A DNA stretch of 39,358 nt. Origin: Candidatus Tanganyikabacteria bacterium. Its GTDB lineage: Bacteria; Cyanobacteriota; Sericytochromatia; S15B-MN24; VGJW01. Shown here in pieces: positions 1 to 8,137 of this stretch. Where the stretch lies: contig VGJY01000016.1 of assembly GCA_016867235.1 (NCBI GenBank), positions 1 to 39,358 on the forward strand, given 5' to 3'. The notes beneath the pieces were generated by a model. The model did not search any database. It worked only from the letters and a program-made list of their open reading frames with translations, and had not been told where the DNA came from. The position numbers and the translations under genes were made by a program. Each line of letters opens with the position of its first letter. The stretch's first letter is position 1.

Positions 1-42
1 CGTCATAGCGGCGCTCAAATGACCTGGCGCCTATCGGACGCA

Positions 43-93
43 GGCACGGAGGCCTGCGCCACCGATGCAACGGGTGGGGCCGGCCTCCGTGCC
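43..93. repeat. Palindromic hairpin repeat (element 1)
   Basis: Perfect 12-base inverted arms (GGCACGGAGGCC at 43-54 and its reverse complement at 82-93) enclose a core with a weaker inner pairing (CCACC against GGTGG). The element lies just beyond the 3' end of the antiporter gene on the minus strand. Its inner core resembles that of the hairpin at 11422-11502, so both may belong to a dispersed palindromic repeat family. It could also serve as a terminator, although no T-run follows. I see no gene in bases 1-131. Confidence 0.55.
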
Positions 94-131
94 GGCCGCG
101 ATGCCGGAGCGAAGTCATCAGAGCCGCGCTA

Positions 132-2186
132 TCAGACCCTGACGAGTAACTCGCCCCTCTCCTCGCCGATGGGTTCCTCGGCCGCGACCTCGGGGGGATG
201 GACCACCAGGAAACTCCGGTCGTGCCGTCGGGCAAGCAGGGCGGGCAACTTGTCCAGGGCCGGCTCCCAGGTGTACCCGTCGGGCCTGGACCCCACGACC
301 ACCAGGAGGTCGTCCCGCCCCACGGCAGCACCGAGCAGCCATTGCAGGCCTTTCCAGTCCGCGATGGCCTCGTAGCTGCCGCCGCTGCCGGCCGACAGGC
401 TGGCCAGGGACGGACGCCGGACCGTGGCGCGGGAGATGTGCCAGACGCAGACCGGCACGCCCAGCCGGCGGGAGAGGCGCGTGACCAGCGTCGCAACCGG
501 TCCGAATCTCGGAAACAGCCCGCCGTGCGGCGGCACTACCAGGATGATGCGGCCAATCGTGTTCAAGGGGACTGCCAGGCGAGCCACCGCTACCGTCACC
601 GGCGTGCCGGCGACCACCCGATCGATGATGCTGCCGAAGGCACGGCTGCCCAGCGTGCGCTCGCCGTTCCAGCCCATGACTATCAGGCCGGCACGGGTTT
701 CGCGCGCTGCCCGGCAAATGGCGCTCGCCACGTCGGAACCCAGCCGCAACGTGGGGCTCGCCGCGACTTCGGCTCCGGCGGCGTGCGAGACGGCGGCCGT
801 GAGAATGCCTTCGGCCGCGCGCACCCGGTCGTCGGTCGCACCGCCCTCCTCGGAGACCACCGAGAAGGGCGAGATCGGCTCGCCCTTGACGTCCTCCCGG
901 GCGAGCAGCGCCAGGTCGACCAGGGCGCGAGCGGTTGCCGGGTTCGCTATCGGCACCAGCACCCGCGGCGATGGTTCGCGGGCATCCGCATCTGCCGCGA
1001 GGCCGGTCGCCCGGGCGGCCAGGCGCAGTCCGGCCTGCTGGACGACGATCGGGCCGAGTAGACAAGTTGCTAATATCAAAATGATGATAGAGTTGACCAG
1101 GGTGTCGTCGAACAGGCCCAGCCTGTGCCCGACCAGCGTCGCGGCCAGCGTGGCGGCGGCCTGCGTGATGGAGAGCCCGAAGGTGATCCAGACCTCGGCG
1201 GCCGAGTACCGGAACCCGAGCGCCAGGAGCCAGCTGGCGATCAGCTTGGATCCCAGGACCACCAGCAGCATCGCCCCGGCCACCTCCCAGACCCTTGCGG
1301 TCCGTAGCACGTCCAGGTCCACGATCATCCCGGTCGAGATGAGGAACATCGGGATGAAGAGGCCGTTGCCGATCACCCCGACCCTGGACATCAGCGGCGA
1401 GTGTTCCGGAAGGAAGCGGTTGAGCGTAAGGCCCGCCAGGAATGCTCCCACGATGGCCTCGACGCCCGCCAGGTGTGCCAGTCCGGCGACGCCGCATAGC
1501 ACGGCCAGGACGAAGACGACTTCGCTCTCGGGCTGTAACGTGACCGACCGGAAGAACCATCGGCCAAGGCGAGGCACCAGCCACATCACCAGCGCGAGGT
1601 AGGCGCCGAGCACCGCGAACAGGCGGAGGAAGAACTCGAGATCGAGCGCGCCCCGCGCCGCGCCGGCGACGATCGCGAGGGCGACCAGGGCGAGGGTGTC
1701 GGTGATGAGCGTGGCTCCCAGCGTGGCGACGACCGCTCTGGCGCGCCCCAGGCCAAGCCTGCTCGCCACCGGGTACGCCAGCAGCGTGTGCGAGGCGAAC
1801 ACGCCGCCGAGCAGCACCGCCGCCAGCGCCGGGTAGCCGAGGAGGCGCCCGGTCAAGGTTCCGAGCGCGAAGGGCAGTGCGAACGAGAGCAGCCCGAACA
1901 GCACGCTCTGCGCCCGGTTCTTGCGAAACTGCCGCAGATCCAGCTCCAGCCCCGCGAGGAACATCACGTACAGCAGCCCGAACGTGGACAGGAAGACCAT
2001 GGTCTCCCCCCGAGCAACCACGTTGAGCCCGTGCGGACCGATCGCCACGCCTGCCAGCAGCAGGCCCACGACGCCGGGTATCTTCAAGCGCTCGCAGAGC
2101 AGCGGAACCAGGAGCACCACCAGCATGATCAGGGCCAGGACGTAGACGGGGTCGGCGAGAGGAAAGACGAAAGCGGCATCGTGCAT
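132..2186 (-). CDS. CPA2-type cation:proton antiporter with UspA-like C-terminal domain
   Basis: The 684-residue protein has a hydrophobic N-terminal half (about residues 10-385) with roughly a dozen membrane helices. Its family-typical segments include LKIPGVVGLLLAGVAIGPHG near residue 35 and a second broken-helix region near 220-250. This is the pattern of Na+/H+ or K+/H+ exchangers of the CPA2 (KefB/NapA) family. The soluble C-terminal part (about 405-684) carries a UspA-like nucleotide-binding motif, GWNGERTLGSRAFGSIIDR, consistent with a cytosolic regulatory domain that may sense ATP. The KefB RCK/TrkA-N domain is absent. It probably works in the inner membrane in pH or salt homeostasis. 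The transported ion cannot be told from sequence. The start codon is ATG with a weak ribosome site. The gene is divergent from the 2325 gene across 138 bases. Confidence 0.9.
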   Translation of the reverse strand: MHDAAFVFPLADPVYVLALIMLVVLLVPLLCERLKIPGVVGLLLAGVAIGPHGLNVVARGETMVFLSTFGLLYVMFLAGLELDLRQFRKNRAQSVLFGLLSFALPFALGTLTGRLLGYPALAAVLLGGVFASHTLLAYPVASRLGLGRARAVVATLGATLITDTLALVALAIVAGAARGALDLEFFLRLFAVLGAYLALVMWLVPRLGRWFFRSVTLQPESEVVFVLAVLCGVAGLAHLAGVEAIVGAFLAGLTLNRFLPEHSPLMSRVGVIGNGLFIPMFLISTGMIVDLDVLRTARVWEVAGAMLLVVLGSKLIASWLLALGFRYSAAEVWITFGLSITQAAATLAATLVGHRLGLFDDTLVNSIIILILATCLLGPIVVQQAGLRLAARATGLAADADAREPSPRVLVPIANPATARALVDLALLAREDVKGEPISPFSVVSEEGGATDDRVRAAEGILTAAVSHAAGAEVAASPTLRLGSDVASAICRAARETRAGLIVMGWNGERTLGSRAFGSIIDRVVAGTPVTVAVARLAVPLNTIGRIILVVPPHGGLFPRFGPVATLVTRLSRRLGVPVCVWHISRATVRRPSLASLSAGSGGSYEAIADWKGLQWLLGAAVGRDDLLVVVGSRPDGYTWEPALDKLPALLARRHDRSFLVVHPPEVAAEEPIGEERGELLVRV

Positions 2187-2276
2187 GGGCTACCAGCCAA
2201 GCATGTCGAGGCTCTGCCCGTGTGGCCCGCGCTTGAACCCTCGATTAACCAGGCTGCCTACGTGCCACATCAGTGG

Positions 2277-2303
2277 CAAGGTCCGCGCGGCGACCGCCGA
2301 TAA
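2277..2303 (+). promoter_or_regulatory. Sigma-28 (FliA/SigD)-like promoter
   Basis: CAAG at 2277-2280 is followed by exactly 15 bases and then GCCGATAA at 2296-2303. The -10 element is identical to the published FliA/sigma-28 consensus. The -35 CAAG differs from TAAA but recalls the TCAAG reported for some sigma-28 promoters. It lies 21 bases upstream of the start codon at 2325. The same CAAG-15-GCCGATAA arrangement recurs at 3826-3852. Confidence 0.5.
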
Positions 2304-2324
2304 CCCCAGCGGAGGAGTGAGTCG

Positions 2325-3083
2325 ATGGCCGTTGCCATGGTGTCGGCAGCCAACGCGCCGCAGAAGCGGCAAGCGCTGGTTACGTCGGTTGCCGCGGCGC
2401 AGCCCCGCTCCCTCGTCGACAACCTGATCCTGACCAACAAGGCGATGCTGCGCCAGGTCAAGGACGATGCGGTCGGCGCCTTGAAGAACCCCTTGGGCCC
2501 GCTCGGCACCATGCTCGAGGGCCTGGTGTACCCGTTCTTGCACCCGGTCGCCACGGTCAAGGGGATGATCAAGGCGGTCAAGGAAGATCCGGCCGATGGG
2601 CTCGCGAGCGCCGCAGGCACCGTTGGCGGCCTTGGCTGGTTCACGGCCGTGGTCGTGGCTGCCTTGGCCGTGGTCGCCGCACCGGTGACCGGCGGAGCGA
2701 GTTTGGCGATTGCCGCCCCCGCCTTCGCCGTCGGCAATGCGTTCTTTGCCGGCCTGATGATCGCCGACACCGCCGGCATCCTGCTCCACCAGTACCGCGG
2801 CGCCACGGCAAAATCGTCCGGCGAGGCCATGGCCGAGGGCGTGGCGATGGCGTCATACGTCGAGGACCAGGCGCTCAACATCCTGGCCTGGGCCGGCAGC
2901 AACGCCTTGGAAACCCGCGTCGGCCGGATGGTGAGCAGGGAGGCCGCGAGGGCGGGCGGGCGCGTGGTCGGCGAGGGCCTCGGCGTGATGGGCATCTACG
3001 ACATGCCTGCCGCGCAGGTGCGCCATCTAGTCCAGAAGGCCGGGGCGGCCGCCAAGCCGGTCGTCAAGCAGGCGAAACCCTAG
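2325..3083 (+). CDS. Hydrophobic protein of unknown function
   Basis: The 252-residue protein is not recognised. After an Ala-rich N-terminus and an amphipathic stretch (about 28-85) come two hydrophobic, Gly/Ala-rich segments (about 97-128 and 130-152), then an amphipathic Ala-rich C-terminal half ending in a basic Lys-rich tail. No signal peptide is evident. The hydrophobic region resembles a membrane hairpin and is reminiscent in style of the C-terminus of the 27696-29147 protein, though no real homology is shown. The ATG at 2325 follows a good GGAGG site at 2311-2315 with 9-base spacing. The sigma-28-like promoter just upstream suggests regulation with motility or cell-wall genes. Confidence 0.75.
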   Translation: MAVAMVSAANAPQKRQALVTSVAAAQPRSLVDNLILTNKAMLRQVKDDAVGALKNPLGPLGTMLEGLVYPFLHPVATVKGMIKAVKEDPADGLASAAGTVGGLGWFTAVVVAALAVVAAPVTGGASLAIAAPAFAVGNAFFAGLMIADTAGILLHQYRGATAKSSGEAMAEGVAMASYVEDQALNILAWAGSNALETRVGRMVSREAARAGGRVVGEGLGVMGIYDMPAAQVRHLVQKAGAAAKPVVKQAKP

Positions 3084-3117
3084 CGTTCCGGCGCGAAACC
3101 TGGCACGCTCGGACGCG

Positions 3118-3834
3118 ATGCCGGGCGACCTCCACGAATCGACCGAGACGCTCGCCGGGGCGCCGGCCCTGCTGGTCTGGCGCGGCGATCGGCGCCAGGC
3201 CGCGGCCACCGGCACGATCCTGTTCTACCACGGTCTGGGCGCCGCCAAGGAGGCCAATCGGCCCGAACTCCACGACCTGGCTCGGCGCGGTTTCCTGGCG
3301 ATCGGGATCGACGTCGTGGGACACGGCGAGCGGCGGTACCCCGACTTCGAGAGTCGCTTCGGAGCGGCCGATCCGCGGCCGGAGTGCCTCCAATGCGTCG
3401 CCGGTTCGGTCGGCGAGGTCCCGCGCATCGTGGATGCGCTGGCTGCCGACGCCGCGCGTTTCGGCATCGCCGGCATCTCGCTGGGCGCCTACATCCTCTA
3501 CGGGGCACTGCTGGCCGACCGCCGGCTGCAGGTGGCCGCTGCCATCCTGGGATCGCCGCGGTGGTGGTTCGACCCGCCGGACAGCCCGCACCGCCACCCG
3601 GACCGGTTCTTCCCCCGCGCCCTGTTGAGTCAGAACGCCGGGCGCGACGAGAACGTGCCTCCCGGCGAGGCGCAGGCCTTCCACGCGGCCCTTTCCCCGC
3701 ACTACCAGGCGGCGCCCGACCGGCAGCGCCACGTCATGTTCCCGCACTCCGGGCATTTCATGAACGATCCCGACTGGCGCTCGCTCTGGGACAGCACCTT
3801 GACCTGGTTCGACCGCCACTTGAAGCAAGCCTGA
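3118..3834 (+). CDS. Alpha/beta hydrolase (dienelactone hydrolase/esterase-like)
   Basis: The 238-residue protein has the alpha/beta hydrolase layout: an early strand with YHGLG (about 37-41, the oxyanion region), the nucleophile elbow G-I-S-L-G with Ser121, a likely acid Asp177 in NAGRDENVPP, and a catalytic His213 in HSGHF. This makes a complete Ser-Asp-His triad of the kind seen in prolyl-oligopeptidase-like and YjfP-type carboxylesterases. No signal peptide is visible, so it is probably cytosolic. The substrate is unknown. It begins 34 bases after the previous gene and may be cotranscribed with it. The ATG lacks a convincing Shine-Dalgarno sequence. Confidence 0.85.
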   Translation: MPGDLHESTETLAGAPALLVWRGDRRQAAATGTILFYHGLGAAKEANRPELHDLARRGFLAIGIDVVGHGERRYPDFESRFGAADPRPECLQCVAGSVGEVPRIVDALAADAARFGIAGISLGAYILYGALLADRRLQVAAAILGSPRWWFDPPDSPHRHPDRFFPRALLSQNAGRDENVPPGEAQAFHAALSPHYQAAPDRQRHVMFPHSGHFMNDPDWRSLWDSTLTWFDRHLKQA

Positions 3835-3852
3835 GCCGACCTCCGCCGATAA
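3826..3852 (+). promoter_or_regulatory. Sigma-28 (FliA/SigD)-like promoter
   Basis: CAAG at 3826-3829 (within the end of the hydrolase gene) is followed by 15 bases and then GCCGATAA at 3845-3852. It lies 43 bases upstream of the GTG start at 3896. The architecture is identical to the element at 2277-2303. In Bacillus, SigD, the orthologous sigma factor, drives NlpC/P60 autolysin genes such as lytF. That fits the NlpC/P60 product encoded here. Confidence 0.5.
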
Positions 3853-3895
3853 CTCGTACCAGTAGGGGTATTGCGGACAAGGGAGCAGGTGAGCT

Positions 3896-5062
3896 GTGGG
3901 CGAGCCGATCGATCGCCGCGCGGAATACGACGCGTTGCGGGCTGCGAATCCGAAACTCGACATGACGCTGCGCGAGTATCGGGACCGGATGCGCAAGGAA
4001 AACTCGTTCGCGGGGCTGGACAGGGACAACGACGGGTCGCTGTCGCGGGCCGAACTGCAAAAGCTCGATACCTACAACGGCCTGGCGAGCTACCGGACCG
4101 ACGCCGCCGGCAGCGTCTCCAAGGCCGATTTCCTCGCCGGCCGGCGGGACGATCTGGCGGCCAACCGCGAGGCCCTGGTCGCCAAGCGGTACGGCGCCCT
4201 AACGGCCGAGGAGCGGCGCGACTGGACCGCCCGCCATGATGCCGACGGCGACGGCAACCTCTCGCTCGAGGAGTATCGCGCCGGCCGCGAGGCGCGGCGG
4301 GACGCGCGCCTGGGCGACATGTTCGACAAGCTCGGCGCGCGGCGCAGCACGCTGGATCTCGAACCCGAGGACAGGCTCCTGGCCAGGCTGGATGCCGACG
4401 GCGACGGCACGCTCACCCGCGAGGAGTTCATCGCCGGCGTCGTGGCAGATCGCCGGGAGTCCGTCATTCTCGACGGCACCGAGGGCATCCTCGCGAAGAT
4501 CCGGGCGGAGCTGGACCGCCAGGACGCGACCCAGCAGCCCGGGCCGAAGCCCGGCCAGCAGCCCGGACCGAAACCCGGCCAGCAGCCCGGGCCGAAGCCC
4601 GGTCAGCAGCCCGGACCGAAACCCGGCCAGCAGCCCGGGCCCGAGCAGGGTGCCGAACCCAAGCCCGGTCCGAAGCCCGGCAAGGACGCCAGGGCCGACG
4701 CGCTGCGCGCGAAGGTCGTCGCGGCGGCCAAGGAGTATCTGGGGACGCCGTACCTCTGGGCAGGATCCAGCAAGAACGGCATCGACTGCTCCGGCCTCAC
4801 GCTGCGGGCCTACGAGGCGATCGGCAAGGATCTGCCGCACTACTCGGCGGCGCAGTCGAATCTCGGGCGCGACGTGGGACCGGGCAAGCTCAAGCCGGGC
4901 GACCTGGTCTTCTTCGACTACTCTTCCGCCCGGGCCGGCATCGACCACGTGGGCATGTACGTAGGCAAGGGCCAGGTCATCCAGGCGGTCTCGAAGGGAG
5001 TCAGCTACGCCAGCCTCTCCTCGTTGAAGGACGACATCGTGGACACGTCGCGGCTGATCTGA
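3896..5062 (+). CDS. EF-hand and NlpC/P60 domain protein (putative peptidoglycan endopeptidase)
   Basis: The 388-residue protein has an N-terminal calcium-binding-like half with three good EF-hand loops (DRDNDGSLSRAE at 42-53, DADGDGNLSLEE at 115-126, DADGDGTLTREE at 166-177) and a degenerate one near 68-79. A Pro/Gly linker of about four and a half QQPGPKPG repeats (213-248) follows. The C-terminal NlpC/P60 domain (about 268-388) has the catalytic Cys298 in DCSG and His351 in DHVGMYVG. The third polar position, often His, appears to be Gln363. Such enzymes cut gamma-D-Glu-diamino acid bonds in cell-wall peptides. No signal peptide is seen from the GTG start, so the export route is unclear. 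Calcium control of activity is inferred from the domain order only. Confidence 0.88.
   Translation: MGEPIDRRAEYDALRAANPKLDMTLREYRDRMRKENSFAGLDRDNDGSLSRAELQKLDTYNGLASYRTDAAGSVSKADFLAGRRDDLAANREALVAKRYGALTAEERRDWTARHDADGDGNLSLEEYRAGREARRDARLGDMFDKLGARRSTLDLEPEDRLLARLDADGDGTLTREEFIAGVVADRRESVILDGTEGILAKIRAELDRQDATQQPGPKPGQQPGPKPGQQPGPKPGQQPGPKPGQQPGPEQGAEPKPGPKPGKDARADALRAKVVAAAKEYLGTPYLWAGSSKNGIDCSGLTLRAYEAIGKDLPHYSAAQSNLGRDVGPGKLKPGDLVFFDYSSARAGIDHVGMYVGKGQVIQAVSKGVSYASLSSLKDDIVDTSRLI
4532..4639 (+). repeat. 24-base tandem repeat encoding QQPGPKPG
   Basis: About four and a half direct copies of a 24-base unit, differing by synonymous changes, encode a flexible Pro/Gly linker between the EF-hand and NlpC/P60 regions. 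Copy number may vary between strains through slippage or recombination. Confidence 0.85.
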
Positions 5063-5067
5063 GCAGA

Positions 5068-5706
5068 ATGTGTGCCATGAACAAGATGGCACTGCTTACC
5101 GCTACACTCTCGATCCTCGCCATCGCGGGCCCGGCCCATGCCGAGAGTTTCACGATCGCCGAGGACAACCACACGGTCAACGAGGTGAGCTTCACCTCCA
5201 TCGCTCCCCTGGTCCGCATGGTCGGCCGGACTCAGGACGTCACGGGCCAGGCCGACATCGACATCAACAGGCCCGCCGCGGCGAAGGGGCGGTTCGTGGT
5301 CGACCTCTCGTCGCTCCAGACCGGCATCAAGCGCCGGGACGCGCACATGCGGGACATGATCGAGGTGACGAAGTTCCCGACGGCCGTCCTGGAGGTCGAC
5401 CGCGTCGAGGGTGCCCCGAAGGCGCTCGAACCGGGCAAGACCGCCCACATCAAGGCCGTCGGCCGCTTCACCATTCATGGCGTCACCCGCGACGTGACGG
5501 TTCCGGGGCAGATCACCTTCCTGCCGGAAACCAAGGGCACGCGGGACGGCAACTGGGTCCTCCTGGAGTCGCGCTTCCCGTTGCTGCTGGTCGACTACGG
5601 CATCGCGTTGCCCAAGCCGTTGCTTGGCATCAAGGTCGCCGACACGGTCACCATCGATGTCAGCGCCATGGCGCGAGCCGGCGTACCCCAGGCCGGCAAG
5701 CAGTAG
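5068..5706 (+). CDS. YceI-family periplasmic protein
   Basis: The 212-residue protein starts with a typical signal peptide ending in GPAHA, with predicted cleavage before ESF. The mature part has the YceI lipocalin-like pattern: an early VSFTS strand, GQADIDINRPAAAKGRFVVD, the segment GIKRRDAHMRDMIEVTKFP and FTIHGVTRDVTVPGQI. YceI proteins form a beta-barrel that binds polyisoprenoid chains and are often induced by alkaline or osmotic stress. The ATG at 5068 is used here. An in-frame ATG at 5077 would give a neater signal peptide. It follows the NlpC/P60 gene by 5 bases and leads into the msrA genes, so an envelope-stress operon is likely. Confidence 0.9.
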   Translation: MCAMNKMALLTATLSILAIAGPAHAESFTIAEDNHTVNEVSFTSIAPLVRMVGRTQDVTGQADIDINRPAAAKGRFVVDLSSLQTGIKRRDAHMRDMIEVTKFPTAVLEVDRVEGAPKALEPGKTAHIKAVGRFTIHGVTRDVTVPGQITFLPETKGTRDGNWVLLESRFPLLLVDYGIALPKPLLGIKVADTVTIDVSAMARAGVPQAGKQ

Positions 5707-5739
5707 AAACCTTCCCGCGCTCCCGCCCGTCAGGATCGT

Positions 5740-6363
5740 ATGGGTAAACTACTTAGGCGTCTCGGCCTGGCCCTGCTCGCCTGCCTCTTCGTGGTGCCGG
5801 CGGCATGGGCGAAGGCGGAGCCTGCCGAGGTGGCGACACTGGGCGGGGGCTGCTTCTGGTGCATCGAGGCGATCTACCAGGAGCTGCGAGGCGTCCGGAA
5901 GGTGGAATCCGGCTACTCGGGCGGTGCCGCCGCGAATCCCAGCTACGAAGAAGTCGGGAGCGGCAAGTCGGGCCACGCCGAGGTCGTGCAGATCACCTTC
6001 GATCCGCGGAGCGTGACGTACAGGGACCTGCTGGAGGTCTTCTTCACCGTCCACGACCCGACGACTCCCGACCGGCAGGGCGCCGATGTCGGGCCCCAGT
6101 ACCGCTCGGTCGTGTTCTACCACTCCCCGGCCCAGAAAGCCGTCGCCGAGGCGGTGATGAGCGAAATCGCGAGGCAGCGAGTCTGGAAGGACCCGCTAGT
6201 CACGGAATTGGTGCCCTTCAAGGCTTTCTACAAGGCCGAGGTCTACCACCAGCAGTACTACGCCCGCAACCCGAACCAGCCCTACTGCGCGATCGTCATC
6301 GCGCCGAAGGTCGCGAAGTTTCGCAGGAAGTTCCTGTCCAGGCTCAAGGCGGGCAAGTCCTGA
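5740..6363 (+). CDS. msrA: Exported peptide-methionine (S)-S-oxide reductase MsrA
   Basis: The 207-residue protein has a signal peptide (about residues 1-24, ending PAAWA) followed by a complete MsrA domain. The GCFWC motif places the catalytic Cys at residue 38. The family segments GHAEVVQITFDP, DPTTPDRQGADVGPQYRS and QPYC (Cys183, candidate resolving residue) are present. MsrA reduces methionine-S-sulfoxide in oxidised proteins. With the signal peptide this copy should act outside the cytoplasm. It lacks the Cys found in the YEEVCSG motif of the neighbouring copy (Gly here). How an exported MsrA receives electrons is not shown by this window. It is followed 16 bases later by a second msrA. 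Confidence 0.94.
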   Translation: MGKLLRRLGLALLACLFVVPAAWAKAEPAEVATLGGGCFWCIEAIYQELRGVRKVESGYSGGAAANPSYEEVGSGKSGHAEVVQITFDPRSVTYRDLLEVFFTVHDPTTPDRQGADVGPQYRSVVFYHSPAQKAVAEAVMSEIARQRVWKDPLVTELVPFKAFYKAEVYHQQYYARNPNQPYCAIVIAPKVAKFRRKFLSRLKAGKS

Positions 6364-6379
6364 GGCAAGATAGGATGCG

Positions 6380-6916
<537 letters not shown>

Positions 6917-7008
6917 AGCTTCGATCAAAATCCCAAGATTTCTCTCGACTGATCGCATGATCGCGGAACACCTACGGGTTTTTGTTCGTCTAGTGGGGCG
7001 TGTCCCGG

Positions 7009-7032
7009 AAATTGCAGAAGACATGCAATTTT
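7009..7032 (+). promoter_or_regulatory. AT-rich inverted repeat in the 6917-7117 intergenic region
   Basis: The arms AAATTGCA (7009-7016) and TGCAATTT (7024-7031) form a perfect 8-base hairpin with a 7-base loop. It could be a weak terminator for msrA or an operator. The 3' arm overlaps TTTTGATC (7029-7036), which can instead pair with GATCAAAA at 6923-6930. The two structures would be mutually exclusive. The rest of this 201-base gap shows nothing else I can support, apart from the GGAGG site at 7109-7113. Confidence 0.3.
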
Positions 7033-7117
7033 GATCCGATTCTCGTTTAACTACGGCAAGACGCCGACCTCCCCGAGCAAGACCTGGCCGGGACCGATTG
7101 CGAGATTCGGAGGTCAC

Positions 7118-8035
7118 ATGCTGGGCAAGTCTTTCGTGCGCCGGTCGGTATGGCTGGCGTTCTCGGCGCACCTGATGGGATGCGGCCAGGGCCCCGCCGC
7201 TTCCCGCACCCCCGCCGCTCCGGCCGCCGCGGCGACCGAGGCCACGGATTCCGTGGAGGTCCAACCCATCGACGATGTCGCCGAACCCGAGTTCGTGGAG
7301 ACGTCCCTCGGGCGCAGCGTCAGCCAGATACCGGACGGCATCCGGTACGGCGCGCCGCTCCAGGCGCCTGCGCAGTATCCGGCGCCCGGGCAGTTCGCCA
7401 TGCCCGGCCAGTACGCGGTACCGGCCCAGTATCCGGCGCCCGGGCAGTTCGCCTTCCCCGGACAGACCGAGGTGGTGCCGCCCCTGGCCTACGGCGCCGA
7501 TCCGGCCCTCCTCGGGCGATTACCGGCGGAGATTCCCGCGGACCTCGCCGTTGGCCTGCTCTCGCCGCTGGATCCGGCGTGGCTCGCGCCGGATCTCGCG
7601 CCGGACGCCTTCGCCGGGTCTCCCGGCACGTATCTCGGCTACCCGCCCGGCATGGCCTCCTACTTCCAGGGCGGGCGCGTGCGCGTGCTGTACGTCGGCG
7701 GCGTCCTGGTGCCGTTCGTGCTGGTAGCGGGCCGGTGGGTGCCGCTGGCGTTCCTGCAGCGCAGCACCGGCCTCTACATCTACCCGACGTTCGTCAATGC
7801 GGGCGGCGCGTTCGCGCCGATCTTCCACGCCTCCCCGACCTTCTACGAGCCGTATTCCCGGAAGTTCGGCCACGGCCGGCACGAGATCCTCTCCCGGCTG
7901 GGCTGGCTGGGCAAGTACCGGCCGCGCATCGGGTTGCCGAAGCACAAAGTTGCCTACCTAAGAGAGGCCGGCCGCAAGCATGGCCAGGGTAGGTTCGACC
8001 GCCTCGAGTTCCGCAAGATCAAGCGTTGGCGCTGA
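7118..8035 (+). CDS. Pro-rich lipoprotein of unknown function
   Basis: I chose the ATG at 7118 because GGAGG lies at 7109-7113 with ideal spacing. It gives a 305-residue protein with a basic n-region, a short hydrophobic segment and a lipobox-like LMGC (Cys22). An Ala/Pro-rich spacer follows, then imperfect repeats built on QYPAPGQF/MPGQYAVP (about 85-120). A more ordered region comes next, with a hydrophobic strand-like segment (RVRVLYVGGVLVPFVLVAGR) and a basic C-terminus ending KIKRW. No known domain is recognised. It is likely membrane-anchored on the outer side of the cytoplasmic membrane or in the outer membrane. It is followed by a terminator-like hairpin. Confidence 0.75.
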   Translation: MLGKSFVRRSVWLAFSAHLMGCGQGPAASRTPAAPAAAATEATDSVEVQPIDDVAEPEFVETSLGRSVSQIPDGIRYGAPLQAPAQYPAPGQFAMPGQYAVPAQYPAPGQFAFPGQTEVVPPLAYGADPALLGRLPAEIPADLAVGLLSPLDPAWLAPDLAPDAFAGSPGTYLGYPPGMASYFQGGRVRVLYVGGVLVPFVLVAGRWVPLAFLQRSTGLYIYPTFVNAGGAFAPIFHASPTFYEPYSRKFGHGRHEILSRLGWLGKYRPRIGLPKHKVAYLREAGRKHGQGRFDRLEFRKIKRWR

Positions 8036-8047
8036 ATCCCACCGACC

Positions 8048-8088
8048 CGAGGCCCTGCCTGATAGGGGCGGGGCCTCGCCCCCGTTTC
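8048..8088 (+). terminator. GC-rich hairpin terminator candidate
   Basis: Two overlapping hairpins are possible: CGAGGCCC (8048-8055) with GGGCCTCG (8071-8078), or GGGGCG (8065-8070) with CGCCCC (8077-8082). The latter is followed by CGTTTCTC. It sits 12 bases after the lipoprotein stop codon and before the methyltransferase gene. Confidence 0.55.
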
Positions 8089-8137
8089 TCGCGCGCGTCA
8101 CTGACGATCGCCTGGCCGATGCGGCACGGTATCGTCG

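Noticed and set aside
4532-4639. Possible CRISPR-like repeat array
   Set aside because: The 24-base units are contiguous with no spacers and encode a protein linker in frame.
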